DNA of 5,512 bases from Corynebacterium sp. (lineage in GTDB: Bacteria; Actinomycetota; Actinomycetes; Mycobacteriales; Mycobacteriaceae), in assembly GCF_030530965.1 (NCBI RefSeq), contig NZ_JAUMTY010000041.1, positions 1-5,512 of the forward strand. The letters are read 5' to 3'. The notes below the pieces were generated by a model. The model saw only the letters and a program-made list of their open reading frames with translations. It was not told where the DNA came from and searched no databases. The position numbers and the translations under genes are program-made. Of the stretch, positions 3,772-5,512 are shown one piece after another (the stretch's first letter is position 1; each line of letters opens with the position of its first letter).

Positions 3772-5400
3772 ATGAACTCCTCGGACACAACCATGTTTTT
3801 GCGCGCGGCACGCAACCTCTCCGACGCCCGCAAACAGCGAAAAGACAATAAGGAAGCTCGCGACTTCGACCCCGTCGAGCGCCTTGTTGAATACGCAAAA
3901 GCGAAGGAATCTAACCCCGGGAAACCGCGTGGTCAGGGCGATAACGGTAAGGTAGATAAGAACGCCAACGATTCGTCCTCTGATAATTCCTCCGAGGCTA
4001 AGGGGAAGAAGGACAAGAAAGCGGCTAAGAAAGCTAAAAAGCAAGAGAAGAAGAAGGACAAGAAAGCGTCCTCCCAAAGCTCATCCAAGGAGAACTCGGC
4101 CATGTCAAAGAAGAAGTCCACTCTGGAGCAGCTGCGCGCTTCAGCAAACCCCACTGCCGTGGCTGTCGTTGATCGCATCCGCGAAGAGAGCGAACGCGCT
4201 TATGACCTTGCATCCGAAAAAGCGGATAAAGCTGGCAAGAAGTTAAATAAGGCCCGCGCCAAGGCAGAAAAGAAGGCTAAGAAGGTTCAGAAGAAGGCGG
4301 ATAAAAAGGCCTCCAAGGCTCGGAAGCAGAACGCGAAGAAGGCTGATGCTCTTCAGAAACGCGCTGAGGCTTTCCAGAAGAAGGCCGCAGAGTTTGCGGA
4401 CAAGGCCACTGATAAGGCCAGTGAGTTCGCGGACAAAGCTTCAGACAAAGCGAGCGAGTTCGCCGGAAAAGCCCAGGACACCGCGTCCGACGTGCGGGGC
4501 AAAGCTGCAGAGACCGCCAGCAATGTTGCAGCCGCTGCATCAAACAACCTGCCCGATTCCGTCAGCGATCGTCTCCCCGATTCCGTGACCGATTCACTGG
4601 ATCAAGCGGCTGGGAAGAAGACGAAGCGCAGCAAGAAGCCTTTATTTATCGTCCTGTTCGTTGCGCTCGTTGCCGGCGGGTGGGCAACGTACAAGTCTCG
4701 GTCCTCCAAAAACGTATCGACGGAACCGCCGAAGAACAACGACGAGCCCCGCTTGGTGTACAAGACGGAAACCCCGACGTCGAACTCCTCTGCCGACAGC
4801 AAAGACGACAAAGTGGAGGACGCCAAGGAGAAGGCAGCCGATGCTAAGGACGACGCTCAGGCCGCGGCGGCTGAGAAGGCCGACCAGGCCAAGGAGAAGA
4901 CCGACGAGGTTAAGAAAGCTGCCCAGAGCAAGGCTGAGGAGCTGAATGACGCCGCCAAGGACAAGGCGGAAGACCTGAAGGCTGCTGCTTCCGACGTTGC
5001 CGATCGGGCTGCGGATAAGGCAGAGCAGGCTAAAGCTGATGCTAAGGACGCTGCTTCCCGCGCCGATGACAAGGCCGACGAGGTTAAGAAAGCCGCTCAG
5101 GATAAGGCTGAAGACCTGAAGAAGGAAGCTAAGGACGTCAAGGCTCAGGCGGAGAAGAAGGCCAAGGACGCTAAGAAGTCAGATGGCAAGAAGTCCGCTC
5201 CCAAGAACAGCGCCCCGCAGGCGCCGAGTGCCAAGGCTAAAGCTGGCAAGGGTTCTGGTAAGGGCAATGCGTCCAAGAACAATGGTGCTCAGAAGCCCGG
5301 CGCACCGAAGAACAACGGTGGCCAGAAGAAGGGCAACAATGGTAAGGGCAACTCCGCGAATGGAGCTGGCCGTCACGCCCTCAAGGACGACAAGAAATAG
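3772..5400 (+). CDS. Lys/Ala-rich LEA-like single-pass membrane protein, possible enlarged CwsA relative
   Basis: This 542-residue, very hydrophilic protein has one membrane helix at about 290-307 (PLFIVLFVALVAGGWATY). Order of parts: a helical N-terminal segment (1-45), low-complexity Lys/Ser/Asp sequence (46-110), a second helical start-like segment (111-145), Lys/Ala-rich coil with tandem 11-mers (146-258), a twice-occurring LPDSV (260-272), basic KKTKRSKK, the helix, a Pro/Asn linker, LEA-like 11-mers (342-469), and a Lys/Gly/Asn-rich tail (470-542). No signal peptide is seen, so the N-terminal half is probably cytoplasmic and the C-terminal half outside, though charge on both sides is high. 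Divergence from ppiA matches the position of mycobacterial cwsA. The RSKK-helix-AGG-RSSK-Pro pattern resembles CwsA from memory; CwsA is far shorter (about 145 residues). Homology is inferred. A wall-spanning linker or a nucleic-acid- or polymer-binding protein are alternatives. Confidence 0.88.
   Translation: MNSSDTTMFLRAARNLSDARKQRKDNKEARDFDPVERLVEYAKAKESNPGKPRGQGDNGKVDKNANDSSSDNSSEAKGKKDKKAAKKAKKQEKKKDKKASSQSSSKENSAMSKKKSTLEQLRASANPTAVAVVDRIREESERAYDLASEKADKAGKKLNKARAKAEKKAKKVQKKADKKASKARKQNAKKADALQKRAEAFQKKAAEFADKATDKASEFADKASDKASEFAGKAQDTASDVRGKAAETASNVAAAASNNLPDSVSDRLPDSVTDSLDQAAGKKTKRSKKPLFIVLFVALVAGGWATYKSRSSKNVSTEPPKNNDEPRLVYKTETPTSNSSADSKDDKVEDAKEKAADAKDDAQAAAAEKADQAKEKTDEVKKAAQSKAEELNDAAKDKAEDLKAAASDVADRAADKAEQAKADAKDAASRADDKADEVKKAAQDKAEDLKKEAKDVKAQAEKKAKDAKKSDGKKSAPKNSAPQAPSAKAKAGKGSGKGNASKNNGAQKPGAPKNNGGQKKGNNGKGNSANGAGRHALKDDKK
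4087..4104 (+). promoter_or_regulatory. Internal ribosome binding site and ATG within the large gene
   Basis: AAGGAG at 4087-4092 lies 9 bases before an in-frame ATG at 4102 (Met111). This is a better Shine-Dalgarno and spacing than at the first ATG (3772). Starting here would give a 432-residue form, MSKKKSTLEQLRASA onward, that lacks the first helical segment and the low-complexity stretch. Confidence 0.5.
4387..4518 (+). repeat. Four tandem 33-bp repeats coding 11-residue LEA-like units
   Basis: Residues 206-249 read AEFADKATDKA, SEFADKASDKA, SEFAGKAQDTA and SDVRGKAAETA, encoded at 4387-4419, 4420-4452, 4453-4485 and 4486-4518. A fifth degenerate unit follows to 4551. The 11-residue period with Ala and Lys/Asp at fixed places is that of group 3 LEA proteins and apolipoprotein-like helices. 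Third-position changes between units show the array is not a very recent duplication. Confidence 0.8.
4899..5120 (+). repeat. Segmental repeat 174 bp apart in the C-terminal LEA-like region
   Basis: CCGACGAGGTTAAGAAAGC occurs identically at 4901-4919 and 5075-5093. The surrounding protein, DEVKKAAQSKAEELNDAAKD (378-397) and DEVKKAAQDKAEDLKKEAKD (436-455), matches at most positions. The 58-codon offset is not a whole number of 11-residue units. This suggests a duplication of a block or later loss of phase. Confidence 0.7.
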
Positions 5401-5446
5401 GGCTATCTTCACGGTCGGGTCTAACCCCCGATCCAATGCCCGGTCT

Positions 5447-5473
5447 ACCGTCTAGGAAGCTTTCCTAGGTGGT
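5447..5473 (+). terminator. First hairpin of a tandem terminator
   Basis: ACCGTCTAGGAA (5447-5458) pairs with TTCCTAGGTGGT (5462-5473) over 12 bp including two G-U pairs, with a 3-base loop. It starts 46 bases after the large gene's stop. It lacks a T run and probably stabilises the 3' end or assists the next hairpin. Confidence 0.55.
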
Positions 5474-5479
5474 CGGGTT

Positions 5480-5512
5480 CCCGCCATATCGCTCCGGCGT
5501 ATGGCGGGTTTT
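5480..5512 (+). terminator. Rho-independent terminator of the large gene
   Basis: CCCGCCATA (5480-5488) pairs with TATGGCGGG (5500-5508) over 9 bp, with further pairing inside the loop, and is followed by TTTT (5509-5512) running to the window edge. It should end the transcript of the gene at 3772-5400. Confidence 0.88.

Noticed and set aside
4353..5436. Antisense Ala/Ser/Leu-rich frames opposite the large gene
   Set aside because: They are the mirror of the Lys/Ala repeat codons; none has a start context or plausible domain.
5401..5450. Possible tRNA in the GC-rich stretch after the large gene
   Set aside because: No TTC-containing T arm, no cloverleaf pairing and no anticodon stem could be found; only small hairpins are present.

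Overview
The window looks like a chromosomal segment from a high-GC Gram-positive bacterium of the Mycobacteriales, most likely a Corynebacterium. The reasons are: an actinobacterial-type cyclophilin (PpiA) followed by a rhomboid protease gene; a divergently transcribed gene for a coiled, single-pass membrane protein beside ppiA, where mycobacteria carry cwsA; a CbtB/CbtA cobalt transporter pair; several genes with little or no Shine-Dalgarno sequence; and GGGCGTTTC-type hairpins. Genus assignment is an inference; no rRNA or species marker is present.

Layout. Bases 1-130 hold the 3' end of a small plus-strand gene of unknown function, unusually rich in inverted repeats and closed by a strong intrinsic terminator (146-183). 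Bases 184-412 are a gene-free, repeat-rich spacer. On the minus strand, reading right to left, come ppiA (3120-3659), a rhomboid intramembrane protease (2108-2944), a cobalamin riboswitch (about 1908-2080), a leader of about 350 nt, cbtB (1320-1562) and cbtA (413-1264). On the plus strand, 3772-5400 encodes a 542-residue Lys/Ala-rich protein with LEA-like 11-residue repeats on both sides of one transmembrane helix. Tandem terminator hairpins follow at 5447-5512.

How the parts work together. CbtB (one membrane helix, His-rich tail) and CbtA (about six helices) form a predicted cobalt uptake system. The B12-sensing riboswitch should shut it off when cobalamin is plentiful, so cobalt import is tied to B12 status. 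The ppiA-rhomboid pair is a conserved neighbourhood rather than an obvious pathway. Between them lies an array of 10-bp direct repeats that looks like a regulator binding site.

The most unusual item is the 542-residue membrane protein. Its central membrane segment and location suggest an enlarged relative of the mycobacterial cell-wall protein CwsA, with repetitive LEA-like arms and an internal start site that has a better ribosome binding site than the first one.
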